From contig DJER01000021.1 in NCBI GenBank assembly GCA_002431905.1, positions 1 through 64,000 of the forward strand: DNA of 64,000 nucleotides, written 5' to 3'. The notes under the pieces are model-generated. The model ran no database searches. It saw nothing but the letters and a program-made list of their open reading frames with translations, and was not told where the DNA came from. Shown piece by piece: positions 7,477-17,100 of the stretch. The stretch is from Christensenella sp. UBA5893 (GTDB taxonomy: Bacteria; Bacillota; Clostridia; Christensenellales; UBA1242). The position numbers and the translations under genes were made by a program. How positions within the stretch are numbered: the first letter of the stretch is position 1; every line of letters begins with the position of its first letter.

Positions 7477-7596
7477 AAACCCAAAAATATGGGCAGATTC
7501 TAGGCTCGCATAAAAAAACGGCAGGAGTTTGCTTTCGCAAATGACTGTCGATTTTTTTATGCAGTAAACAACGAAGATGCCCTTATTTTTGGGTTT
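7477..7596. repeat. Structured palindromic element, copy 2
   Basis: The outer arms 7477-7495 and 7578-7596 match at 18 of 19 positions and cover the last codons and stop of glnS. The inner parts are GATTCTAGGCTC (7496-7507), stem GCATAA...TTATGC (7508-7562) holding GCAG-GA-GTTTGC-TTTC-GCAAAT-GA-CTGT, and AGTAAACAACGAAGA (7563-7577). The unpaired parts are identical to copy 1 at 4260-4388, but the outer arms share nothing with it. No coding potential. Confidence 0.75.
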
Positions 7597-9244
7597 TCTT
7601 TGTGTCTTTAAGTGTAATAGTACGATTAAACACTAATTTACTATCTGTGGTATCTTTGTCCAAACAGAAATAACCATTACGCATAAATTGATATCTATCA
7701 TCAAAATTAAAGTCAACATCATCTTCAATATATGCATTATTTAATACTATTTTTGAATTTGGATTGATTTTGAAATTGTCGGTTGCGTGTTCTTGACCTT
7801 CAACTTCTTCTTGGCTTTCTTCATCAACAAGATTTTCAAATAATCTCACTTCAATCTTTTTGGCATGCTTTGGATTTACCCAATGAATTGTGCCCTTTAC
7901 TTTCTTTGTGCAGTTGCTACCAGATTTTGTGCCTTCTTCATATTCAGCATAAACTGTTGTTACATTACCATTGTCGTCAACATCAAAATCAGTACATTTT
8001 ACAATATATGCACCTTTAAGTCTTACTTCTGCACCAACATACAAGCGGTGGAATTTTGGATCTGGAATTGATATAAAATCTTCTCTTTCTATCAAGCTTT
8101 CTTTTCCAAAATAATATTTACGCTTTGTTGTTGTTTCATTTTGTGGATAATCTTCAAGCTCTACTTCTTCTTCCTTTCCAGCTTCCCAGTTTGTTATAAC
8201 AAGTTTGATTGGGTTCAAAACAGCCATAACTCTTTTTGAAACTCTGTTTAAATCATCACGAATAAAGTGATTCAAAAATTCTGGGTCGATTAGTGAATTG
8301 CTTTTTGAAATTCCTGCAGCAATAACAAAATTCTTTAAACTTTCTGGAAGAACACCTCTTCTTCTTAATCCACGAAGAGAGTAAAGTCTTGGGTCATCAA
8401 AACCTGTAACTTTTCCATCTTGAACAAGTTTTTTGATAAATCTTTTGCCAAGAATTGCACCTTTTATATAAAGGTTTGCATATTCAACTTGTCTTGAATG
8501 GTTCTTTAATCCACTGTTTTCTACAACCCAATTGTATAGTGGTCTGTGGTCTTCAAATTCTGGGCCACAAATTGAGTGTGTTACACCTTCGTAACAATCA
8601 TCAAGTGGATGTGAGAAATCATATGTTGGGTAAATGTTCCAACTTCTTCCAATCCTTTGGTGGTTGAGATATTGAATCCTATAGATTACTGGGTCACGCA
8701 TATTCATATTTGGGCTTGCCATATCTATTTTTGCTCTTAAACATCTTGAACCCATTGGGAATTCGCCATTTTTCATTCTCTCAAACAAGTCAAGATTTTC
8801 TTCAACTGATCTATTTCTGTATGGGCTATTTGTCCCCGGTTCAGTTAATGTTCCACGAGTTTTTGATAGTTCTTCTGGGCTTAAATCACAAACATATGCC
8901 TTGCCTTCTTTTATGAGTTTTAAGGCAACTTCATAGTTCATTTGGAAATACTCTGTTGCATAGTGAATTTCGTGCCAGTTATAACCAAGCCAGTGAACGT
9001 CATCTTGAATAGAATCAACAAATTCCTGACTTTCTTTTTGTGGGTTTGTATCATCATATCTAAGGTTACAAATGCCACCATATTTTTGGGCAAGACCATA
9101 GTTTAATACGATATTCCTAACGTGTCCAATATGCAAATAACCACTTGGTTCTGGTGGGTGTCTTGTTTGGACATGGTCGCATCTTCCTTCTGCTAGGTCT
9201 TTGTTAATAATGTCTTCAATAAAATTAGTTGCTTCTACTTCCAT
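7583..9244 (-). CDS. glnS: Glutaminyl-tRNA synthetase
   Basis: Class I synthetase of 553 residues that attaches glutamine to tRNA-Gln. The HIGH-type motif is PPEPSGYLHIGHVRN (about residues 30-44), followed by the GlnRS-specific NLRYDDTNPQKE and the acceptor-binding region CGPEFEDHRPLYNW. The catalytic core is followed by the two-barrel anticodon-binding domain (about 340-550). The second signature, normally VMSKR in this family, reads AILGKR, so the conserved Ser is Gly. The rest of that segment (VTGFDDPRLYSLRGLRRRGV) is intact. AAAGGAG lies 7-8 nt ahead of the ATG. Most Bacillota use GluRS plus GatCAB instead of GlnRS, so the gene may have been acquired by transfer. Confidence 0.96.
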   Translation of the reverse strand: MEVEATNFIEDIINKDLAEGRCDHVQTRHPPEPSGYLHIGHVRNIVLNYGLAQKYGGICNLRYDDTNPQKESQEFVDSIQDDVHWLGYNWHEIHYATEYFQMNYEVALKLIKEGKAYVCDLSPEELSKTRGTLTEPGTNSPYRNRSVEENLDLFERMKNGEFPMGSRCLRAKIDMASPNMNMRDPVIYRIQYLNHQRIGRSWNIYPTYDFSHPLDDCYEGVTHSICGPEFEDHRPLYNWVVENSGLKNHSRQVEYANLYIKGAILGKRFIKKLVQDGKVTGFDDPRLYSLRGLRRRGVLPESLKNFVIAAGISKSNSLIDPEFLNHFIRDDLNRVSKRVMAVLNPIKLVITNWEAGKEEEVELEDYPQNETTTKRKYYFGKESLIEREDFISIPDPKFHRLYVGAEVRLKGAYIVKCTDFDVDDNGNVTTVYAEYEEGTKSGSNCTKKVKGTIHWVNPKHAKKIEVRLFENLVDEESQEEVEGQEHATDNFKINPNSKIVLNNAYIEDDVDFNFDDRYQFMRNGYFCLDKDTTDSKLVFNRTITLKDTKKTQK

Positions 9245-9280
9245 TTTTTTCTCCTTTATTTTTTACTTTTTAATGTTGAT

Positions 9281-9309
9281 ATTTTAGCATTATTGTTTAT
9301 ATTTTTCAA
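9281..9309 (-). promoter_or_regulatory. glnS promoter
   Basis: TTGAAA (9309-9304), 17-nt spacer, TAAAAT (9286-9281) with extended -10 TGC. The predicted leader is about 30 nt and includes the AAAGGAG site. Confidence 0.7.
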
Positions 9310-9315
9310 GCATAT

Positions 9316-9349
9316 AAAAAAAATATGTAAAACTTATACATATTTTTTT
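9316..9349 (-). terminator. Terminator of the alpha/beta hydrolase gene
   Basis: AAAAAATATGTA pairs with TACATATTTTTT across a 7-nt loop that contains the hydrolase stop codon (9334-9336). A T run follows on the minus strand. Confidence 0.7.
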
Positions 9350-10266
9350 AAAAAATCTTCCACATATTGAATATATTTACCTTTTAGAGTGTATAGACTT
9401 TCGCCGTGCCCAGCATTTTCGACCGACAGTTTGTTTCTAAATTCTTCAGGGCAAGCATTGTATAATTCGTCTTGCATGGAGAATGGTACAAAATTATCTT
9501 TTTTACCATGAATTAAAAGTATTGGGACATCACATTTTGAAATTTGTTTTACTGCATCAACATCACTCAATTTGAATCCAACTTTGTGTTTTGCATACAA
9601 ATTGAATACTTGAAGTGTTGGGAGAATGGAGAATATTACACTTTTATTTGCAACGCTTTTTACAATTTTGTATGCATTTGAATATCCACAATCACTGATA
9701 ATTGCCTTTACATTTTTTGGCTTTTTTGTTCCGCTATACATACAAACAGATGCACCACCCATACTTACACCAAAAACAACAATATTAACATTTTTGTTTT
9801 GTTCAACCAAAAAGTTTACCCATGACGAAATATCAAACTTTTCATAATAGCCCATGGAAATAATTTTGCCATCACTCTTTCCATGTCCACGATTATCAAC
9901 AACCAAAACATTGTATCCCATATCATAAAACATTTTGGCATAACACTGCATTTCATATGCATTTGATGCATACCCGTGCACCAAGAGTGCAGTATTATTT
10001 GATTTTTTGTCAAAATAATAGCCAACCAAATTAAGTTTGTCAAAAGACTTTATGCAAATAATTTGGTACTTTTTATTATTCCACCACGAAAAGTCAATAT
10101 TGTAATGAGTAAGGTCTTTGTACATTACAGTTGTTATAATTCTGCCAACATAACTATATCTATTTAGTATCATATTATATCTAAATAAGCTTGCAAAAAA
10201 ATAGAATATAGCAGACACAACTATAAATCCAAGAACTATTAAAAGTATTATTACACCTAACTCCAT
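9334..10266 (-). CDS. Membrane-anchored alpha/beta hydrolase
   Basis: 310 residues. The N-terminus is a hydrophobic segment (about 1-28) that should anchor the protein in the membrane. The alpha/beta hydrolase fold follows, with an oxyanion strand ALLVHGYASNAYEM, the nucleophile elbow GVSMGG (Ser near residue 165), the acid in LLIHGKKDNFVPF and the histidine in ENAGHGESL. This matches the YqkD/BAAT-like serine hydrolase group; substrate unknown. The start at 10266 is supported by TGT-TATAAT at 10281-10276, which places +1 about 3 nt before the ATG. No Shine-Dalgarno is visible. It is followed by its own terminator. Confidence 0.85.
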   Translation of the reverse strand: MELGVIILLIVLGFIVVSAIFYFFASLFRYNMILNRYSYVGRIITTVMYKDLTHYNIDFSWWNNKKYQIICIKSFDKLNLVGYYFDKKSNNTALLVHGYASNAYEMQCYAKMFYDMGYNVLVVDNRGHGKSDGKIISMGYYEKFDISSWVNFLVEQNKNVNIVVFGVSMGGASVCMYSGTKKPKNVKAIISDCGYSNAYKIVKSVANKSVIFSILPTLQVFNLYAKHKVGFKLSDVDAVKQISKCDVPILLIHGKKDNFVPFSMQDELYNACPEEFRNKLSVENAGHGESLYTLKGKYIQYVEDFLKKYV

Positions 10267-10275
10267 ATTATGTAT

Positions 10276-10284
10276 ATTATAACA
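10276..10284 (-). promoter_or_regulatory. Extended -10 promoter of the hydrolase gene
   Basis: TGT-TATAAT on the minus strand, 9 nt from the ATG at 10266. No good -35 hexamer is seen at the right distance (TATATA). The predicted leader is about 3 nt. Confidence 0.55.
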
Positions 10285-10310
10285 CATATTTTAAAGTTTA
10301 TATATTAATT

Positions 10311-11012
10311 TTATGCCATATAATCAATTATCCCGCACAAAATTGAGTAGCAAACATTGTTTTTATAGTCATTTGTGAGCAAAAGTTTTTCTTCTTCTTT
10401 GTTTGACAAAAAACCGCATTCCACAATAACACTTGGGTATGGTGTGCAATTGACAATATAATAATCGCCATTTTGGGATGTTTTTCTTGGTTTTATCAAT
10501 TTGTCTTGAAATTGTTTTTGGATTGAATTTGCAAGTCTTATTGAGTTTTCGTTCTCTTTATTATAGAAAACTTGTGCCCCACGAGATGAATTACCTTTTG
10601 TACTATTCATATGAATTGAAATAACAATGTCAGGTTTTGCTTTTTCTATAATTTGTTTACGCTTTTTCATATCGTCTTTCTTTTTGTTGACTGCAAATGG
10701 ACTATAAAGACCAGAATCGTTTGTTCGTGTCATAACAACCTTAAACCCAAACTGACTACACATATTTTTTAGAGTTTTAGAATATTCCAAATTGATATCT
10801 TTTTCAATTGTCCCGCTATATCCAATACTCCCGCCATCAATTCCCCCATGCCCTGCGTCAATAACAATTGTGCTTACATAAGATGATGCATTTGTTGTAC
10901 TCACAATAAAAAACACACCAACGCTACTTAAAATGAATAGCAAAATAAAAAGTGAAGCCATGAGATATTTCTTTTTTATTACAAAACAAGTTAATTTTTT
11001 ATTATTTTTCAT
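10311..11012 (-). CDS. N-acetylmuramoyl-L-alanine amidase, CwlD-like (Amidase_3)
   Basis: 233 residues. A single N-terminal membrane segment (about 18-38, KYLMASLFILLFILSSVGVF) is followed by one Amidase_3 domain that cleaves the bond between N-acetylmuramic acid and L-alanine in peptidoglycan. Zinc and catalytic residues are visible: His in VIDAGHGGIDGG, Glu in IEKDINLE, His in ISIHMNS and Glu in VIVECGFLSN. The size, single anchor and motif spacing match CwlD, which makes muramic-delta-lactam in spore cortex; a vegetative amidase of the same fold is possible. The start at 11012 has no Shine-Dalgarno; TATACA lies 6 nt upstream, and a Met at 10961 is an alternative. It lies downstream of the giant lipoprotein gene on the same strand, with a terminator between. 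Confidence 0.85.
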   Translation of the reverse strand: MKNNKKLTCFVIKKKYLMASLFILLFILSSVGVFFIVSTTNASSYVSTIVIDAGHGGIDGGSIGYSGTIEKDINLEYSKTLKNMCSQFGFKVVMTRTNDSGLYSPFAVNKKKDDMKKRKQIIEKAKPDIVISIHMNSTKGNSSRGAQVFYNKENENSIRLANSIQKQFQDKLIKPRKTSQNGDYYIVNCTPYPSVIVECGFLSNKEEEKLLLTNDYKNNVCYSILCGIIDYMA

Positions 11013-11047
11013 ATCATATGTATACTGCTTTGCTTTTAATATTATGT

Positions 11048-11088
11048 TAAAAAAACAAGGTAAATCTCTTGATTTACCTTGCTTTTTA
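11048..11088 (-). terminator. Terminator of the giant lipoprotein gene
   Basis: Perfect 11-bp stem CAAGGTAAATC / GATTTACCTTG with a 4-nt loop, then TTTTTTT on the minus strand. It lies 15 nt after the stop codon. Confidence 0.9.
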
Positions 11089-11103
11089 TTTGTTTGAATT
11101 TGA

Positions 11104-14100
11104 TTATGCTTCTGTATGTTCTTTCCATACGTTATCAAATTCAGTTTCCCAAACCAAACTTGGGAAGTTGCTTTCGTTTGCAACATAGTATGCATTTCCA
11201 CCTGCATTCAAAGTTGTTCCACTTGGTCTATCCGTGTATTTATTGATTTCGACTGTGGCACCACCAACCAACGAATATGTTGAGTCAACATTGCTCCAAC
11301 AATTATTTGCATTTGTTGGGTTTTGTGCATTTGCAATATATGCAAATGTGTAAACTGAACCAATTTGAACACCTTGACTGCTTTGTGCTGTAATTTTGTT
11401 ATATACATACGATCTTGAAATCTTATCGTTTGCCGAATAACCTACAAGACCTGCGATATAAACCTTGTCGCTAGATGTGTTTGAAGCCAAACGAGATACA
11501 ACTGTGTTTGTGTATGTATATGAATAACTGATTGTTCCTGTGTTTGAATTATTTCCAACAATTCCACCAAAGTATACGCTTGTGCTTCCAGAAACTTTTG
11601 GCATTGTTATTTTTGATGTTGTGTTTTTGAATACACATCTTTCAACTGTTCCATAGTTATTTGCAACAATTCCGCCAACTGTGGCATTTATTGAACTTAC
11701 TTCAATGTTACCATAGTTTGCACATTTTATAACTGTTCCATAGTTTCTGTTTGTAATTCCTGCATAGCCCATTTGAGCAGATTTTGTTTGAGATGACAAG
11801 GTTACATTGCAATAATTTACAACATTTTCTATTGCTCCTCTGTTATCTCTACATACACCTGTCCAATAAGCTTCTTGGTCTTGAATTAGGACATTCCCAC
11901 CTTCAACATTTATCTTTATGTTGCTTATTGTTCCGTTGTTTACCATACAAATCATTGATATAGTCCCTGCAACGGTAAGTTTTCCCGAGTATAGAGCTGA
12001 AACATTCAAATTCATAATCTTACCTGTTGACGCAATATCCGAGAATAATGACAAGCTCTTTGTTTTTAGTGTGCGAACTATGTCTAGGTTACAATTCCAA
12101 ACCAATTTCTTATAGTTCCCATCGTAAATACCCTTGAATTCAACACTATCTTCATCTTTCTTTATCATTCCAAATGGAGTTACATTGCTTATGTCACAAA
12201 TTTGTTTAAAGTTGAAATATTCATCTTGTCCAGAAAGTGTGACTTTTGTTTCTGTTCCATTTTGAGTTAAGATATATGAATTTTCATATGAAGGTTTGTC
12301 TATTCTGTACTTAATGTTTGCAAATTGTTTTTCATTGCTGACTAGGTATGGACTATTTTCCGTTCCAAGAGAACCATAAACTTTTTCACTAACTTCGCCT
12401 GTTTCAAACAAGTTAATCAATGTCCTTGTGTCGCTATTCTTGTAATAAGTGTAACTTGATGTCAAACTCCCCTCATCTCCACTTGTTCTAACAACAACGG
12501 CAACTGAAACCTTGTGGTAGCCAAGTTCGATAGGAATGTATTTATTTGTTGTATTATCCTTTGTAATGAGTGTATATGTTCTTACTACAATTGGGTTACC
12601 GTTGGAATCTAATTGCAAGCTTCCATTTTTATCCATTGCAAGAATTTCATCTCTAATCTTGAAGCTATGATCGTTTGAAGTTCCTTCTGTTGACCAATAG
12701 TAATACATTTGTTCTTCTTCGTAGAGAACTTCTGCAACTGATTTTGGTTTTTTGATATCTCTTACTTCGCTAAGTACTGATGGTACATAACTTAAAGTGC
12801 CAAGTGGCAATACTTGGATTTGATAATATAATGTAAATTCACTTACAATATCAAACTCAAATCTATTTGTATCAATCTTTGTATCTTGAACAATTATTTC
12901 TTGTTTTTCGGAAGTTACTCCATCATTTTCTGTCCAGTATACAATTTTGTACTTAACTTGCAATGTTTTGCTTATATCTTTGCCACCAGTTGAAATTATA
13001 TACTTGCTCCAGTTTATGTACAATGAATCACTATCTCCACTCTTTGAAAGTAAAATATCTGATTCTTTTATACCATCAATTTGATAAACATCATCTTCGT
13101 TATAAGCATTAACATTTATAAATTGTACATAATCTGAACTAATAAAGTCTTGGACTCCTTCCTTTGGTATTACTCTTACTCTTAGTTTAAATGTTTCTTC
13201 CACAACAAGATTGTCAACAATATTTTGGAAGAAGCTTGGGTCACTACATACAAATGTTTGTACAACACCAGATGTTGAAGAGAATTCCAACTCATAGTCA
13301 TAGTTCACTTCATCGAGTTCGCCCGAATATTCCCAAGTAAATTCACCATCATTTATTACAACGTTGTCAAGAACAACACCTTGTGTTCCGTTTTGACCTT
13401 GAACCTTGCTATATTTTTCAAATACATATCTTTGCTCAATTAGTCCCATTAGATAATATGCTGTTACATCATTATAGGTATATATTCTTTCTTGCTTATT
13501 ATTTTCATAATATGCTTGAATTGTTACTTGATATCTACCACTATCCAAATCACTGCATTCATATGCGTATCTTGATATACCATCAATATCTTTAAATCCT
13601 GAGCCTTTTACCACATATTCACTATCTATAATGTTTCCATCTTTATCTATTTTGTTAAATATGAGTTTATATGATGTTACATCTAGTCCACCATTGTTAA
13701 TCTTTTCCCATGTAAGCTTTCCGTCTTTTGCAACAATGTCCTCAAGTGAGCCAAGGACTGTTCCATAAATTCCAATAGTTTCGTTTGAGTTTACATATGC
13801 AACTGTTTCTTCATTCATATCAGTTTTCAAATCGCCAATTGCTTTGAATCTATACAGAATATTTTCTTCGGCAAAAGTTGTTTCGTAACTAATATTATTA
13901 TCACTATCTGCAATGTTTGAAATCTTTACATTTTCTTTCTTTTCATTGTTGATATATGTATTGATTTCATATGAACTTGCATGTTCAATTTGTTGCCATT
14001 TGAATATGCCACAATCTACTGCTGAAACTGGGTCATATAGTTTTACAACTTTTCCAACGCATGAATCTTTTCCAGTTAATGTCGCTTGAGTTGTTGAGGC

Positions 14101-17100
14101 AAGTCTTAAACCGATGGCTTGAATATTGATTACATATTCAATTCCATTATCAAGTTCGCCACAATCCCAGAATGCTTTGCTGAGTGTTATTTGTTTTGGA
14201 GATTGTTCTGTTGTTTTTCTGTAAGTTACCAAGTATTCTGTTGCACTTTCTTGTGAATTCCAATACATTTCACCATTGCTTACATATGCTTTTGTTTCAT
14301 CAAGTACTTTCATTTCAATTGAATTTGAAACTTTTCCGTTTATTACTTTTGAATTGTCACCAGCAACAAACACATAAATTCTTGTGTACTCGCTTGTAAG
14401 GTCACCACTTTGGATGCAATCTGTTAAGTTAAATTTTAGGTCTTGTGTTTCCCCAAGTACTTTTCTGTTTGTTGTTTCTTTGCCTTCTTCATCTTGAGTT
14501 TTGCTTTCTACAACAATTTTGTATGTTGGGTTTGTTATTCCATATTTTGAAGGAATTGTAATTTTGTCCCAAGTGAGTTTAAAACAATTATTTTCATAAA
14601 TCATTTTAATTCTTGGAGCATAAGGTACATAAACTTCTTGAGCCAATCCATAATTTGATGTTACATAATTTTTGTTGTCACCAAATTGTTTTAGGTATAG
14701 GTTATATGTTCCGCTTGGCAAATCACTACCGATTTCGTCAAAACCATTATCAACTGTTGGCCAACCAAGATATTGGAATTTGTCAATATCTGCCGTCCCG
14801 CCTGAATAACTCTTGATTTGATCTCTCAATTCTTGTGAAATGTTTATAAAGTCTGACAAATCATGAGTATATGTGTATGTTGCACCAGTTGATACATCGC
14901 TAAACTTTAATGCAACTTTGTCATTTGACAATGATTGAATTGAAATTGTTGCTTGACGTCTTATTCTTTTTGCTTGTGAAAGAGCAATTAACTCTGTTAT
15001 ATTGAATTTTTCTTTTACATTCCAAACAAAAGCACCGTTTTCAACTTCAAACTTTTCTGGAGATTCAAGTTTTGCAACTTTTTGAGAGTTTACTGTTGTT
15101 GCACCTTCGCTTGTTTTTTCAATTGTATATTCAATAGTATTGCCACACATAAATTTTGGATCTGTTGATATTGCTCTTATCTTTAATGTGTGTTCGTTGT
15201 AATCACTCCAATTTTCTAACTCTGTTTGCAAAGTTGCAAGGGGAGTTTCTGAATAGATTTTGTCATCAAGATATACGAAATATCCTGTTGCCATTGAAAC
15301 TTCTTCCCATGTTATTTGACCACTGGTAATTTGTATTTTTGTGCTGCCAAGTTTTTGCAATTGCAAGCCTTCGCTATATCTTGAATTAAGGTGATAACAT
15401 CCATCACTATCAACTGCCGAACTGCCTCTTACTGCAATACTCAAAATATATATCATATTTGGCAAGTCTTCACTGTTTGGAAGGAATATTGTATCTTCCA
15501 CATAAGTAAGTTTGTTGTTAAACCTTACTATATATCCGTTTTGGGCATTTTCATCTTCATCCCATGTCACTTCATTTATTGTGTAATCATATTTTTGTGG
15601 GTCATTTGACAACAACTTAAAGTTTACTTTTAATGAATCTTTTGAGTTATTTGTCATTATTTTCATTTTTAGTGGAGTTGATAAATCGGAATATATTATA
15701 TCCTCACTTGAACTTTTTGCCTTTATGCTAACATTATATGCTTTGTTTTCTTGCAAATCATTATACATTTCATTTGAATACATAACAAGATATTCAGTTT
15801 GTTCTGATTGAACATAAGTAAGTTCATATTCATTTCCGTCAACAACTGCAACATAACTTAAATCAATTTCAGGTTCTTTGAATGTTATATAACCGTCAAT
15901 AACTTTGTAATCTTTTACAGTGTCAAGTTTTCTGCATTCATAGTCTTTTTCGCTTGTTATTGATTCTTGTGTTTCATCATCAACGGTTGTTTCTAGCATA
16001 TAAGTTGAATCAAGAATAATATCTTGAGTTTTTAGTGTGTCGCCAACATTTCCAAGGGCTTTGATGTTTACTTTAAGTGCTCCAACCTTACCATTAAGTT
16101 CGCTTGACAAGGTGTGAACATTATTATTTACAAAACCTGTAAGAATTTCCACTTTGTTTGAATCTTGAACTCTTAATGCATAATCACTTGCATCTCCAAT
16201 TTGATTCCAAACAAGTTTTCCGTTGTTTGTTTCAAGTTTTGTGTTTTGTGACAATTTTTTACCAGAAACACTAACTTTTGAGCTATTGATGTAACTGATT
16301 CCGCTTTCGCTAATCATTCCTTGCTTATATATGCTTAATGTGAAGTTTGCTGACAATTTTTGAAGGAATGCCATATCTAACGCTTTTTCAAATTTATCAG
16401 TCCCAAGAACAAAATCGTTTATTATTTCATTTGAGTTTATGTTTAGGATATATTTGTTTGCATTGCCATCAATATCGCCTTGAACATAAATTAAAGAGTC
16501 AATTCCGTTTGCTTTTCTTATGAAACCAAAATTCTTTACATCACTTAATTTTGTAACTTCTTTCTTTGTTGGATTTGAAAGAACATAGTTTTCCAAAGTC
16601 ACTTTTCTTACTGTTTTGATAACAAAAGTTTGTTCAACGCTTGTGTCTACTTTTGTTTTTGAATCAGCATATTCAAAATCTTCAAAATAATATTCACTGC
16701 CATACTTTAGGTTTAATTCCTTTACAATTCTTCCTTCTTTGGTTGAGATTGTAATTTGGTAAGCGCTATCGTTGTCAATATCTTCTTTGTTTTCATCGCC
16801 TACAACAAGTTTGTCAACAAAGATTCTAACATTTGCTTCTTTTGCTTTTGTGAAAGTATATTCTGTTGAGAATGGGCTTGAAAGCGTTTGATATTCGTCA
16901 ATACCTTGTCCACCAACTGCAATAACTTTTATTGTAACATCGCCAAAGAATGTGTTTTCATACAAAAGCTCTTTCATATCATAGTTTGTTGTTAAAATAT
17001 TTTTTAGTTCGCCCTTAAAGTCGTCACCATGATAATACTCTACATAATATGACTTTGCATTTTCTATTCCTTTGAAAGACAAAATACCGTCTTGGGTTAT

